From NCBI RefSeq assembly GCF_015706575.1, contig NW_024037051.1, positions 12,063,016-12,127,015 on the forward strand: DNA of 64,000 bases, read 5' to 3'. Below are positions 33,380 to 56,846 of this stretch, piece by piece. Numbering within the stretch: position 1 is the stretch's first letter; each line of letters begins with the position of its first letter. Source of the stretch: Patiria miniata. Taxonomy: Eukaryota; Echinodermata; Asteroidea; Valvatida; Asterinidae. A program made the position numbers and the translations under genes. The notes below the pieces were generated by a model. The model saw nothing but the letters and a program-made list of their open reading frames with translations. It was not told the origin of the DNA and did no database searches.

Positions 33380-36030
33380 GTTTCAGTTTCCCATGTTAGT
33401 GTTTCCAAGCCTCAGTCTATGGCTAATCGCTGGACTAAACTGGGTCTTCGCCATACCTACTGTGTTCCCATGCTCAGCAATAACTTGGATTTTTGGCAGA
33501 ATAAACATGGAAGCTTTTCTCATGCATGCCATGTTGGAAATCAACAAATAATATGAATGTGCAGGTGGTGCTTCTAATTGTACTAAGAAGATATGCCATT
33601 TCGTGCTCCTGTTCTCAAGATTTCGTTTCAGCCTCTGCCTGTACTGTTTGTCTCGATCTTTCATCGATGTTGGTGTCCTTGATGTTTTGGGTGTGTTTTC
33701 CAGGTTGGTGGTTAAGTTTCGTTCTTACCAGTCAATTCATACAGTGTGATATCATTAGCTGGATGTGGCATTGAAGGGTATCCAGTGATCATCTGCTGGA
33801 TGATGATGTTTCTGTTCTCCTGGCATGGTATGGTATGGTGGACTCGTCTTGCGGGTCCCATGTGTGGTGAAGATCTCCTTCAGTTTCTCTATTGTTGGTT
33901 TGATGCCATCCAATGGGTAGGCTAAACTTCTGGGTATCTCATGCATTTGTCTACAGCCACTAGATTGTTCTGGATACCGTCCTCTGAAGTACATCCCATG
34001 GTATGGGTGTAATTTTTTGATTGGCTGTTGCTTGTGCTCTTTTGCAGTAACCCGGCATTCGTAACACTGCCCTATATGATCTGCTCCATCATACTATTCA
34101 TCATCAGGAACTATACACATGTAGTATTTCTCCCGAAGCATCAACTTGGTCTTCATCATCCTGAGGAGTTATGTACTGCCTTGATGATGACTCTGCAATG
34201 CAGGTAGTTGGGTGTGCCGGTGTGCCCAAGTTGGAATATCAGGTCTTCTGCTTCGTACAGCTCATGTACATGTACGCTGTAGAAGGGTGTGATGTCTGGG
34301 TCCTTCTGTGGTTTTGCCCGTCTTCACAGATTCTCTGGTGTAGTTTCTGGAGCTGTGTTTGTGTTGAGTTGCCTCTTTGATATGGTTGATGACACCTGGT
34401 CTGCTTCTAGGACTTTCTTGATCATCTACTCTGTGCTATCTGTTCCAATCTCCGGCTGGCAGGGGGGTGTCTGGACCGGAAGTCTTGGAGGTCTGCTAGC
34501 GGGTCTGGTACATGTAGCTGTCTTGCAGCCGCTCTCTGCAAGACAGCTTGTCGTGTACGTCGTTCGCTTGTTGAGGCACTTTGGGATGTCCCCAAAGAGT
34601 TTGCAGATTGCCCCATCATAAAGATCTTTGGGATGACTTTGCACCGAAGATTAATCTTCTTGAATACAGGTTGCCACGTGGTGTGCTAAGGTTAATTGCT
34701 ACTGCTCTTGATTCTGGGTCAATTTAGGAGCTGGTGATCGCCCTCTTTCATGTCAAGCTTAGAAAAGATTGTAGAGACTTTTGCAGAGTTGAACTTGTAC
34801 TTGAAATCTTCAACCACCAGCCATTGAATGACCCTATTCGTCTCCATGAATTTACTTGGAACTCGCAGATTGACATTGGCCCAAAATATCATGGGTGGTT
34901 TTGGCTCATTTCTGCACAATGACTGGAGAGCACCATGTCACTGGCTAATTGCCTCAAGATACTTGCTTGAAGATGGTTTGTCTAACCATTCTCTTAATGG
35001 TTTCTGGGGTAGTTTGCTGCTGGTCTCGGCTTTGGGCTACAGGTGCTGCTTGTGGCTTCATGCAAAAGTTAATTGGCAAAGATCTTGACATCTCGAATCA
35101 GGCTGAATGGTGATCAATGCCCTCGAAGACCTTAATTTTCTGTATCTGCTTGCTGGACTGCAGACTGTCGTGACATTGTAGGCATTTTCTGGAATTCAAA
35201 GGTGGTTTCGTTCTGCAAGGAAGCCATCTGGATGAATCGCATCATCCCCAGCTCGATGAGGGTGTTCTAACTGCTGATAAGTTGAGGCGAGTTGATTATG
35301 CCTTTGTTAACAAATTTTTCTCACTGTTCCAAACTTGTTGTTTCTGGAACTCCCCTTTTATGGGTAAATCTATAGGTCACTCTACAAGGTGTGTATATGC
35401 GGCTGGACTGCAGTGTTTTGGGATATTGTTCGATCTGTGCTGCAGTGCCTTTGTGTTGACTTCATCATGATGTTCACCTCTGCTAAAACTGTCTGGCTAG
35501 CTCAATTTGCACATCTGTCGGTGTCAATAACAGCCAACTGTCAGTACTGTCATTATGGATGAAATTCTCTGCACTTGCTTGACGTGTTGATCACTGCCTG
35601 GTCAAAGTTGAGATCACGTCGTCAGACGATTGTCATTTTCCTACATGGCATGCTAACTCTAGATGCAGTTTCGGCCATGCTTGGGTTTGGCATGAATCTG
35701 ACAGGCCGGGGCTCTGCTAATTGGTTTTCGACACCCGGCACAGTACACCAACCATGATTGGAGTCGACTTTAAAAATTGTGACTTTGCTGCGCAAAGGTC
35801 TATTCCATGGCCAAGGTACAGAGTTAAGTCCATCCACAGTGACAGTGACTGCATGGTCAGTCATGGCTAGGATTTCCCAAATAGCCCATCAGGTTGATGG
35901 ACGACCTTCATTGTATTATACGACTGTGAATAGTCCACCTCGGCTAGGTGATGCCAAGGAAGGGATCGTTCCTGCTATTTTTGGTCATGTGATAAATTGC
36001 GTCCATGTACATGTACCACCAGTGTAGCTT
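33380..36030 (-). pseudogene. Degenerate Ty3/gypsy-type retrotransposon pol
   Basis: Minus-strand fragments in several frames resemble gypsy-type polymerase genes. At 34719-34919 a reverse-transcriptase fragment has LRVPSKFMETNR, VEDF.YK and FSKLDM. At 33755-33994 there is an integrase-core-like fragment (PTIEKLKEIFTTHGT). At 33383-33664 an integrase C-terminal, basic-region-like fragment appears (RQRLKRNLENR, VIAEHGNTV). The order along the minus strand (RT, then integrase) is as expected. Stops and frameshifts break every reading frame, so it is long dead. 35000-36030 probably holds further remnants that I could not assign. Confidence 0.7.
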
Positions 36031-36154
36031 GAGTAATTCCAGCTGACGGCATGCATGTTCATCAGCAATTCCATGTAAATAACTGTAAAGTGATGTCATC
36101 AGCATGCAGCTGGGGTTTGGTTCGTGCACAAGTAACCCATCAACGGCCAGAAAT

Positions 36155-36550
36155 TAAGGAGGGTTGGGGCTGACCAAGACTGGTTTCTGATCCATCCACT
36201 GCGTATTTCGAATGTATTCAAAGTTATGGGGGGGGGGCGGGTTAGTCTCGGAGATGCATCGGAAGTTTGATTTGAATTTCAAATCAAACTTCCGATGCAT
36301 CTCCGAGACTAACCCGGCCCCAATGAATGTATTCGCGCGCCGATGACGCCTGACGCTCACGTGAAAATGCGGTGGCTTATAACTTTTGCACATTCAGGAA
36401 GTCGTGCGTAGTACTTCACACGCAAACCAGTATATGCGCGCACGCTGTGTGTCCCCGGCCTCAGCTCCACGGAGCTCTCAAAAGAGGTAAAACGCGCGCC
36501 CTCTTTAGTTTGCTGGCGCACGGAGCGGCAGGCCTATAGCCTCCCGCCCG
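36155..36550. repeat. Direct repeat flanking the gypsy remnant, right copy
   Basis: This is the right-hand counterpart of 32395-32700. It also contains a perfect hairpin (about 36238-36316) whose arms carry CGGGTTAGTCTCGGAGATGC and its complement. Confidence 0.5.
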
Positions 36551-36559
36551 GGCCGGGAG

Positions 36560-38100
36560 CAGGGCTACACCACAATTTCATAAATTTGCAAAGCTTTCAT
36601 GACATTACTCATTAGGCCCATTTCAAAAAATAATATTCTCAATTTCAAATGGCACCCACCAAAAAAATGTAGTCACATAATAATGAAATGCACGTTTCCT
36701 TATTGAGCAGGTTTAACGCCACGCACGCTGTGCTTCTGAATCACGTGCAGATCCCAGCACACCCATGGATGAAAAATGAAAATGGCGCGCACGACGCACG
36801 AAAATTGCGCGTCAGAAAGTATGTATGTGCGCCCTCTTTCGACTGACTGAAATACACCCACGCACACGGACACTGACGGACGGTACCCGGTATACGGAAG
36901 TAAACACTAACAGGCCCCACTACCGCGAAATCGAAACTGGGAGGTAAGTTAAGTTTCAGTCCGGAAGCCTATCGTAATTAAGTTTATACAACTACACAGA
37001 GAGCAAGGAATAAGTACCATATTACAAATCTCAGCCAAACAAATACTCCAATTTTCCAAAACAAAATAAGTAGTACGGCCTACCCACAGAGCTATATTAA
37101 ATTACTAGAGCGCCAACTCGTCATTCTGCGCGCGGAGACGCTTTGAAGCCGTCCTGGGCGCAGACATTTTGAATTCATCATGCGTGTTTGTACTTTTTTT
37201 GTAGAAGTATAGAACATAATGAAATTAGATGGTTTGAATTTTGAAAGTGTACTATAAATGCAACGCGGAAGTAGAACATACGCAAACAATTTAAGTGCGT
37301 CATTGACGGTTCAAAAAAACGTGACGGCAAAAAGCATCTGCAGCGAATACACGCATGCGTTGCGCTGTTTGCGTTGAGCAAAATGAAACGCTCATTTGCT
37401 GATCGTGCGTTTCGGTTTTGGGCGTATAATTGGCTTCAGTAATGCACCGGTATGGAATACAAACGCAGATATGCAAATAGCCGTACAAAAGCCGTACAAA
37501 ATGTCTAGGTCGCCATAGCCTCAGGTTTGTGCACAAACATGGATGCGCCCAGCAACGGGCATTACTTTGTACAAGAAGTTTAATAGCGCTCTAGTAATTT
37601 AATATAGATCTATGGGCCTACCATGGTAGAAAAAAAATACTGGGAAAGGTTTCCATACAGTGGCCATCATCATCACTTGTCACTCAGACTGTGCACAGGC
37701 TACTGGGAGTAGGCCCCCTACTACCTGTCTGAAAATTTCTAAGTGTTAATTTTCTTAATAAATACTTCAATATTTTCCCTGCTAATTTTGACTTTTTTGG
37801 CATGTTAGGACTTAGGACATAGCTCTACTACTAAGTGGAGCGTTGAACTTCGGTACCCTCCGTACTAACGTTAGCACTGTACGGAGGGTACCGTAGTTCG
37901 ACAACGCTCCACTCAGTTTAGCCAGAAAATTCGAAGAGCGCCACGTTAGGGGCCACACCACGTTAAAGTACATCAAATATCTGCCTAGATCTCCCTACCC
38001 CCACCCCTTCCTCCCTCCCCCCCCCTCCCACCATTTTGATAGTGAAATGATTTTCCTACACATAAACATTTCACAGAGAATGTTCAGGCACTGTTTCCAC
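36560..38100. other. Intergenic with one perfect hairpin
   Basis: No gene was recognised. A near-perfect hairpin at about 37831-37916 has arms containing GTGGAGCGTTG and CGGTACCCTCCGTA. CTAGAGCGC near 37108 and GCGCTCTAG near 37586 are inverted, about 0.5 kb apart, and might bound another element (GCTATATTAAATTACTAGAGC versus its inverse). Confidence 0.5.
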
Positions 38101-38164
38101 ACCATCACACTCGCAGGTTGCTACACGCATTGTTCTGTGACAACTGATTTATACCAACAAGAAA

Positions 38165-49021
<10,857 letters not shown>

Positions 49022-49225
49022 CCAAAATGATCCCTACTTAAATAGTTTGAGGGGTATTTTATATACATGTATGCATACAATTGTATTTTTCAGTTTTACA
49101 GGCCTTTAAATTCATATTAGTGTTAAGTTGCTTGTAAAGCCAAATTTTGACAATTTTCTTATTTTCATTTGAATACAGTCTGAAATTTTGGGCTGAGACC
49201 ATGTGTATTGGTAGTCTACTTAATG

Positions 49226-49532
49226 CGCCTATCAAATGCCCCCCCCCCCCCCTTCCCCCGGCGCTACCCCAGGTCTGGTGTCGGGATTTAGTCACGTTTT
49301 TCATGCCCCAGGGTGGGGATTTTGGTCACTCAAATTACAGTGTTAACATTGGCGTACTAATGGAAAGGCAATCACTAGTGCGCCCCACGTATGTAAGTCG
49401 GGGCATGGTCGGGGATTGTCACTTAAATTTTGCCCGAGGGGTGGGGATTTTGTCACTTAAAAAGTGACAATCCCACACTTCTTGGGTGGGGCAGCCCGGG
49501 AGGGGAGGGGTGGGGGAAACAATTGATAGGCG
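49226..49532. mobile_element. G-rich MITE, copy 2
   Basis: It begins CGCCTATCAAATGCCCCCC and ends ACAATTGATAGGCG, so it keeps inverted ends. The body matches 1904-2126 except for about 85 extra bases near 49340-49420. It lies just downstream of ADPRH. Confidence 0.75.
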
Positions 49533-50698
49533 TATAATAGACCCTTGCAAATTATATGTGAGCTGATTCGGTGATGTTGCTAACAAACTGCGTCTTGACC
49601 TCGACATTCTGACCATTCAGCGGGCGCTTTCTATATCGGGTCTCGTCATGGATATCTACAAATACAACCTAGACGCGACATCTATTATTCTCTTTTACGC
49701 TGTGAATTGAGCAAAAAAGTCTGCCATCACGCGCTCTGTACCGATGTTACGCGATACGTCAAGCAATAATAGAGCCAGCCAATCACGGTCGTGTCTAGAT
49801 TTTGTAGTTTTATGCGCGCCCGGCCGTTGTTGCATTTCAAAAACACTACATGTGAATTGACCAATTACAATCTTAGTCCAGATTTGGGAATGAAAATGAC
49901 GTCCCGATTAAGTAAAGTCGACTCCGATTGGCCCGGGCTCGGGGTCGCAAAAATTTGCATTCTTAGATATATCAGACGTTGGACCAGAGATAGTGCTCCG
50001 TGGACAACAGGTGATACTCAGACGAGTGTATTGAGGTGTCTTGCCCTTTTTGTGTTTTAGTGAAATATCTACGTACCTAGTACTGAGTACTACATTTAAC
50101 AAATTAGTGAGAGTAGTGTTGCAATATAATTATGTATGTTTTCAATAAATGATTGAATTATGTGCAATTTATTAATTGAAATGTATTATGTGTGAACTCA
50201 TAAAAATAGAGACAGTTTTTAAATACACAATGATTAAAAATATTCTAGCATTTATTTTGTGTAGAAACGCTGTACAAAGTGTAAAATTGGAATTATGATC
50301 AAAACGATTGCATACAGTTTGTACAGGTAAAAATGTGAATTATTGTATAATTATGTACACGTAATTAAGGGTTTTTATACTTTGCTATAAAGACAGTATG
50401 TTTAGAAATAAGTTTGAAATCACCTACAGTGATGACATTAAGCCACACTATTATGTGATAGTGTGTCTTGTATGTTATGTCTACAAATAATAAGTACATG
50501 TAATTTTATAGATTTGGTAAACGGGTGAAATAAAACATAATTAAGGCACTTGACTATTTTTAAGCATGTTTGAATATTGGATACCCCCAAAGAATAGGTA
50601 ATATGGACCCAAAAACAAGTGGTCGCAATTTATTTTGAGGAAAGACTGATTATGTACATATTGAGAGAAATTGTAGGTTTCCTTATTAGACTAGCCAG
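49533..50698. other. Intergenic, AT-rich, no recognised feature
   Basis: No exon, RNA gene or clear repeat was seen. Confidence 0.5.
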
Positions 50699-51266
50699 AA
50701 TTTGAAGGTAACTAATATACAACATTTGATTTTGCAGTATTTTTTAGAAATGGATGGATTTAGGGGCATTATTGTTACACTGGCCTGTTTAAAGTTTTAT
50801 GTTCATAGATGCTGGAAAGACCAAGAAAAAGACGCTGTTCTTGTAGTCTGGTTCCCTGACCCTACTTCAGACGAAACAGAGCAATTTTTAGACGTCAGGG
50901 GAATTGTCAGGTCAGGGAACCAGACTAGCTGGTTTGCACCCATTCACGGATGTGTAACTGATTGCAAACAAAATGTGGACTAAATAAATTTGGTAAATTG
51001 GGGGCAGTACTGTATTTGAAAAAAAAAAAGTTGGTTTTTTTTCACAATGATGGTTGGCCGACCACCATTTGAAATTGATACAAAAATTCAATTTTTCTTG
51101 AAAATCATGAAATGGACAGCACACCAGGGTACCATGATTTCACAAGATGCTTGAGACTATTATTCACTTACAGTCAAGGGTATTTCATAATAATTTGGTA
51201 GTTTCATAATAATTTGGTAGTTTCGTTTGTTGATGTTCGCAATTGTTCGCAATTGTATTACTTCAA
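50699..51266. mobile_element. TTAA-MITE family B relative, degraded
   Basis: It shares AAATGGATGGATTTAGGGG, TTGTTACACTGGCCTGTTT, and the inverted pair GTCTGGTTCCCTGAC / GTCAGGGAACCAGAC with 63359-63869 and, inverted, with 21453-21974. The TTAA ends are lost. Confidence 0.65.
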
Positions 51267-51974
51267 AACCATTTGACCTAGCTTGAGCTTTATAAATCCA
51301 TCTTTTCTTGAAAAAAATATAAGCCCGGTGTATTCCTTTGAAGCAAGTCAGTTGAAGCTGACATTGTTAGAGAATGATCATGAGAAATCAGTCCGAAGCC
51401 CTGGACTGCGAATTACAATTAATGAGCCATATATGGAAGTTCAGTTTTGCACGTCTGGTATGCAGACTTTAAAACGACACTGCAGCATTGGAATTTGAAT
51501 TCCAAGAATAAATGCAATGCTACTGTGACTCAGTACATGCCTTATACCTAAGCTCATGTGTCTTTGTGCCTTTTGTAAACATATCTAATACTTGCCAAAC
51601 TTTTGTAAGGGCTTGCCCCAAAGTACATATATGTGACCTGTTCTGTCAAAATCAGACTTTTCTGGGCATAAGGTCGAAAATGATATTTTTACATATTAAC
51701 ATATGTTTTTTTTCCTTTTAATAGGTGGTTTAATCTTTGAAACCGGTCATTCCTGGGCAGAGTTATGCTATTTTGAAGTTCATTGTGTCGAAAAGTAGAA
51801 AACGGAAAAAATGGCCACGAACGTCACAAAACAGTTATTTCTTTAACTGATAAACCTTATCAAAATCATCAAAAATAGTATACGTAGAGTTCAAATTAGG
51901 GTTTCAAACGATTCAGCAAAAACGAGTATACGTATTGAACTTCACTCATATAGGGCATCCTAGGGTTGCTTAAG

Positions 51975-54373
51975 TTACTCTTTCTTGGTACTCTGCAGCA
52001 TGGCATCCCACTGCTTCTTCATGCGTTGCCTCAGCACATTGTCCTCGTTCCATTTACCTGGTTAGATCACAAAGAAAATTGATATTAAAAAGTCAAAATT
52101 ATGAGTATGTAGTTGCCCTTATACGTGATTCATAAATGGCGAAATATATTTTGTGGAATCAATTAAGTCTGGTGAGCTAGTTAACGTCTCAATTTTTAAA
52201 GACAAATGCGGAAAACTAAGGTCTATCGTGTATAGTACAGTGGAACGTCGCTATACCAAACACTTATACCAAACATTCAGCTAAACCGAACATCGTCCTT
52301 GGCTCCTGATTTTGTGTACAAAACCAACCGAACATTGTTGTTGAAAACCGTCAACAGAAAAGCGTCAAGTGGCTATTATTTCCCATCGATGTAGGTAGTA
52401 TAGCTCATAACTGAGTAATTACATAATTCAATAGTCGGCACGTGTTCGAAGTCGTCTTTCAGCAACTACCAGGGCGTACAGGGTGACATTATGAAGGGCG
52501 CTATTTATTGAAAAGTGAGTACCGGAGCACCGGCAGCTTAAAATCGCATACCGAACGATCACTATTACGAACATTTCTGTGGATCCTGCGATGTTTGTTA
52601 TAGCGGCGTTCCACTGTATGTGGATATATTTCTTTGCTGCATCATCCCCTTTGAAAACTGTACAAACGCGAGCCCAATTCTTTGGAAAATGGACGCATAC
52701 TTTTGGGTTGTACTTCGCTATACAGGCAAATGGGTTTGAAGGTACCATCAATTTCAAAGAAGTGCTCCATTGCTATGAAAAACTTGGGTAGCCTTGAAGA
52801 GACCCATACGATTTTTTGTTTACTAAAACTATGTTGTGACACTTATATTAAAGCTAGAGTCCATCATTTGCAGCCATCCGAAAAGTAACTGTCACAATTA
52901 TTGTTGAAAAACAAACTTGGTTGAAAGATAGTAAGGGAACTAAACTCCCTGTGAAATTATTCTTTCTGGGAAGCTGTCATTTTGAAGTAATCAACCAAAG
53001 AAGGCATTTCCAACGGTGATTCTTAAGAAGCACCGTAGGAAAATTTAAATTAGTAGTTCGTTTTGTTATTCAGCGCAGCGCGCACAAGTATTGGAACGAC
53101 GCACACGCGCGCGCGGTTGTTATAATTCGTCGGATCAGTGCGCGACATCGCGTATAGCTGCAATTCAAAACAATTCAAAACATGATTCAGTAACTTTTGA
53201 TTTGAAATTGAGATCTTAGAATGCTGTTTTTCTCGGAATGTACAGCTGAAGCTTAGCTGAAACTTCATCAGGTTAGTTGCTCAGTATCCTTCATTAGATT
53301 TTGAATTCTTTTGTTGCTTCAAACGAACAAAATGCACAAATTACAAATGATGGACTGTAGCTTTAAAGAAAGCAAGTGCAGACGTGTCGCACTTCCTTGA
53401 CACACTACTCACTGTCTTGATTTCTCTGCACCCCAAATTTCGGTGGATAAGTCTCTGTGGACTTGGCAGGGATATCCTCAGTGTAGGAACTCGTATTCAA
53501 GCTCTTGATGTGGCTGTGCGACACGCCGTTGAAAATGTCCTGTCTCAGCGCATTGCCCAATGCATCGTACAGCGGCTCCGATTTGAGTTCAATATGGACC
53601 GGGGAGCTCGGGCCAGCGGTGCGGCGGCGCTGCGGCAACTTTGCCTCCATCGATTTCTGGAAATCCTCTTTGTTCTCGAGGAGTTGATCGCACAAGCTGT
53701 CCCCGTAAATGTGCCTTATGTTAGGGGGTATGTAGTATATACCGCCAGGTCCTTTACTGGGGGATTCCACAGGAGGGAGGCCGGCACCAGACCTGGTTTT
53801 TGGTATTCCATTAACTGTCGCATAACTCTTTCCTTTGTACGAAAACGAGCCGCCTTTGCCCAGCACAGTGCCGGCTTGCTGGAAGTTGGAGTTTGTGGCC
53901 GGACGACGATATCTGTCGTAGTTGTAATCCATCTTCTGATCCAAGCCCAGCCTGTTGAACTGCTCCCCGAGGGCTATGTCGCGAGGGTTGTGCTTGATGT
54001 CATTCTGGTAAGGGCTGTACTCTCTCTTAGGGGTGAATGTGAGAACGCCTTCGGGAATCTGGCCTTTGATGGTGGTCTCGTCGGGACTGAAGTGGACAGC
54101 GTTCAGCTGGGTTTCCTCGAGGTTCCCTTTTGCGTGCCTGGCTTTGTGGATCTGCCTGCGTAACTCCTCTTCTTCGGCTTTTATGATGCTCTGGGCATTG
54201 GGATCCCTGTAAGGGGCCAGTTTGTCTGGCTTGGCAGCTTTGGGAACCGGTTTGGCCCTCTCCGCCTCAGCCAGAGCTTTCTTGTCTTTGATCTCCACGA
54301 CTGTGCCAAACAGGCTGCGAGGGGCAACTGCCTCGGTGCGCTTTGCTCTCAGATCAACCACTGCTGCAGCCAT
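51975..54373 (-). CDS. Uncharacterised conserved-looking protein, 347 residues
   Basis: Two coding exons on the minus strand: 53413-54373 and 51975-52057. They join in phase 1 (donor GACA|GTGAGT, acceptor AACCAG|GT) and give 347 residues. Without the splice the reading frame ends four codons beyond the donor, so the single-exon reading is probably wrong. The start ATG at 54373 (MAAAVVDLRAKRTEAV) lies 27 bases after a good acceptor (CTATTTTAG at 54401), implying a 5' UTR intron. The protein is hydrophilic, basic and proline-rich, with no signal peptide or membrane helix. Notable segments are LFGTVVEIKDKKALAEAERA, a charged helix AEEEELRRQIHKARH (about 72-86), YDRYRRPATNSNFQQAG, GGIYYIPPNIRHIYGDSL, and a C-terminal helix NVLRQRMKKQWDAMLQ. 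The composition resembles ciliary or microtubule-associated proteins, but I do not recognise the family and assign no function. The intron contains a pogo-like and a TTAA MITE. Confidence 0.82.
52238..52616. mobile_element. pogo/Tigger-like MITE, copy 3
   Basis: It starts CAGTGGAACGTCGCTATACC and ends TATAGCGGCGTTCCACTG, with TA on both sides. It lies in the intron of the uncharacterised gene. Confidence 0.85.
52848..53366 (-). mobile_element. TTAA-flanked MITE (family A), copy 7
   Basis: TTAA-AGCTAGAGTCCATCATTTG is at the left and CAAATGATGGACTGTAGCT-TTAA at the right. It ends 46 bp from the splice donor of the uncharacterised gene. Confidence 0.87.
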
Positions 54374-54400
54374 GTTGTTCAACGTTGTTCTTTCTTTCTT

Positions 54401-56087
54401 CTAAAATAGATAAAAACAGAAAATAATTAAACTTGTGAACTGACGTTGGGTAACACGGGAATATAAATAGTGCTTCAAAATTTCTTCTATTTTACTTTTT
54501 TTAGAGTGTACCAATGGCTGCGTTCCCTGAAACAAACATAGACCCTTAAATCTATTCAACCATGCCAAATAAATACCACCAATGCTACACTGGATAAACA
54601 CAGAAATGAATATTATGTCCTACATCTACTTCTAGAATTAGAATTTAGAACTCACCTTTCTGTAACAGAAAGGTGCCTTCTAAATCTAATTCTAGAAGTA
54701 ATTGTGTCATAAGTCACATTTTTTACCCTACATATAATCTTGCTTGGTGATGGTCACTCATGCTAGTCATAAAATCACTTGTATTAAGACAAAAGAAAAC
54801 AAACAAAAAATGGGATTGGAAACTTTCTGATGTTTTAATTTTATCACACATAATCGATTGCAAATATGAATAAGAAATTATTAATTTTTTTTTAGTGAAA
54901 CAACTTAAATTATCAAAATGACCCAAAAAGCAAACCCAAAGTACGCCAAATAAATGGTAGGATGGAACGCCGTATTATCGCGGTACTTATCACGTTTCTC
55001 GTTCGGAATAGAGACTGCCCACTAACCTTCCAGAATTGTCCTGTCTTATGTGTAGTATAACTCCTTATTAAATTAATATAAAAAAATCTGACGGGTGGCC
55101 TTTTTATTCCGTGTACGATGCCTGTGAAAATAGACATGCGCGGCGTGTGCGAACGGAGGTGGACTCCCTATTATCGCGGTATGCTGGAAGTGGTTTTTAT
55201 AATGATCCCAACTTTTTTGTTCATAGTTTATGTTTGACCAAAACACCCCCTGAATAAAATCTGATATTTTCCCTGTAACGTTCAAGTTGATTAAAGACAA
55301 AATGTCTGCAGGATGATTTCTTAAGACCCTGCCCTTCCCCCGAAAGGAGAACACAAATCCCTGAGGCAAGTCTACTGATCGGCGATTGAGGGCGCCATTC
55401 ACTTTACACGGTGTGCCGTTTTATTTTCGCTAACGCGCAGTGCTTATTTTGATCCCGTAAAAGTTGTTACGATTTCGCGCTGCAAATATCGTCGTTCGAC
55501 TTCATTTTACATTTGCAGCTGAAGAATGGGAACCAGACAATGGAACTTTCATGGACAGAGCGCAATTAAAGATTTATGTTAAAATATAAACGGTACCTTT
55601 TAGCAGACACGGTGAGGGAAAATTTTGCAAGTTTTGGAAAACGTTAATATTTATTAAAATCGTTAAAAGTCCCGAAAGACACAACATTTTTTAATCGTCC
55701 TTTTTATACAACTCGGTAGAAAATCCTAGATGACTGGTGAACTGGATAAAAATCGCCACTTGAAGGAGTTTTGACACTGTAAAAAGAGAAATTTCCCATG
55801 CCGCGATTAATAGGGATGCCGCGATAATAGGGAGTCCGACTATACTGAAATTCCCCACCAGTGTCCAGTCATGCCAGTCAATATTTTCACCTAACGTTGT
55901 TATAAAATATTAAAACTTAATTTAGGTAGAAAGAAGCATGGGGATGCTGGTCAATCGGACTTTTAAATGCTGGGTGCGACTGAAAAAGCAGCTGAGCTGG
56001 TAAAACTAAAATTAAAAAGTAAAGTAAACGATACAAACAAGTTAGCACTGCCACTAAGTGCCAGTGCCACTGATCGGCTGTCATTAG
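54401..56087. other. Intergenic; 5' side of the uncharacterised gene
   Basis: It contains an inverted pair at 54640-54705 (TCTAGAATTAGAATTTAGAA... and CTAAATCTAATTCTAGAA with AACAGAAAGG at the turn). A further loose pair, CCTATTATCGCGG at 55166 and CCGCGATAATAGGGAG at about 55819, may bound a decayed element. It presumably includes the 5' UTR and promoter of the minus-strand gene. Confidence 0.45.
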
Positions 56088-56846
56088 CGGTCATACTAAA
56101 CAGCGTCAACACAGCGTCAACACACTCCAAAGCGTCAACACAGCGTCAACACAGCGTCAACACATCCAAAATGCATTAAAATTGACAAAAGCAGTATGTA
56201 ACCCATACAGTATGGACAGAAACAAGATTTGTGCTTAAAATCAATAGGTTAAACGTCTGAAAATCGCGATTTTTAGTTCAAGAAAATTGGCTCTCCGTGC
56301 CGCTCCGAAATCGGCTGCCGAACACCAGCCATGTTGCCTCAGTGGCAGCGCGGACCATACCATTATTCTAAAGGGTGATAGCGTTGTACAATAAACCAAC
56401 AGAGAGGGACGCGGCCGGGGTCGCCAGTGTTAAAAATATCTGCAAAGACCAAAACATAAACACAACTCACAAAATAATGATCTACCACTCCTCCGATCCT
56501 TAGTCCTCACACAGATCTGGTATCCCTCTGTCTAGTCTGCAGCAAGGCGCCCTCTGTTGTTTATGACAAGATAATGTCATTACCTACACACCCCTACTTG
56601 AAATGGTGTAGTCCAAGCTTTGTGCGAAGTCAAGATGGCGGACAAAGGCCGTGCAAGTTAAGGTCATTTTTTTCGCGTGAAAATACGATATTTTTAACAA
56701 CGAAATGGAAACTCAATCCAATGGAAATTCTCTTTTATTGTATGTTTCACAATTATATGCCCTTTTTGTCAATTCAGAATGTGTTTTGGATGTGTTGACG
56801 GTGTGTTGACGCTTCTGTCATGTGTTGACGCTGTTTAGTGCGACCC
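56088..56846. mobile_element. hAT-like element with subterminal GTCAACAC repeats
   Basis: The left end CGGTCATACTAAACAGCGTC and the inverse of the right end GGGTCGCACTAAACAGCGTC match. It is flanked by GTCATTAG at 56080-56087 and 56847-56854. Next to each end, AGCGTCAACAC is repeated several times in inverted orientation. No transposase was found. An 8-bp duplication fits hAT. Confidence 0.85.

Noticed and set aside
34171..35760. Several plus-strand open frames of 60-110 codons
   Set aside because: They run antisense to degenerate gypsy pol fragments and show no protein-like features.
53384..54163. 259-codon plus-strand open frame opposite the uncharacterised gene
   Set aside because: It is the antisense shadow of the minus-strand exon, which has the splice sites and sensible composition.
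53405..54373. Idea that the minus-strand gene is the UPF0193/C22orf23 family
   Set aside because: Length and motifs do not match what I know of that family, so no name was given.
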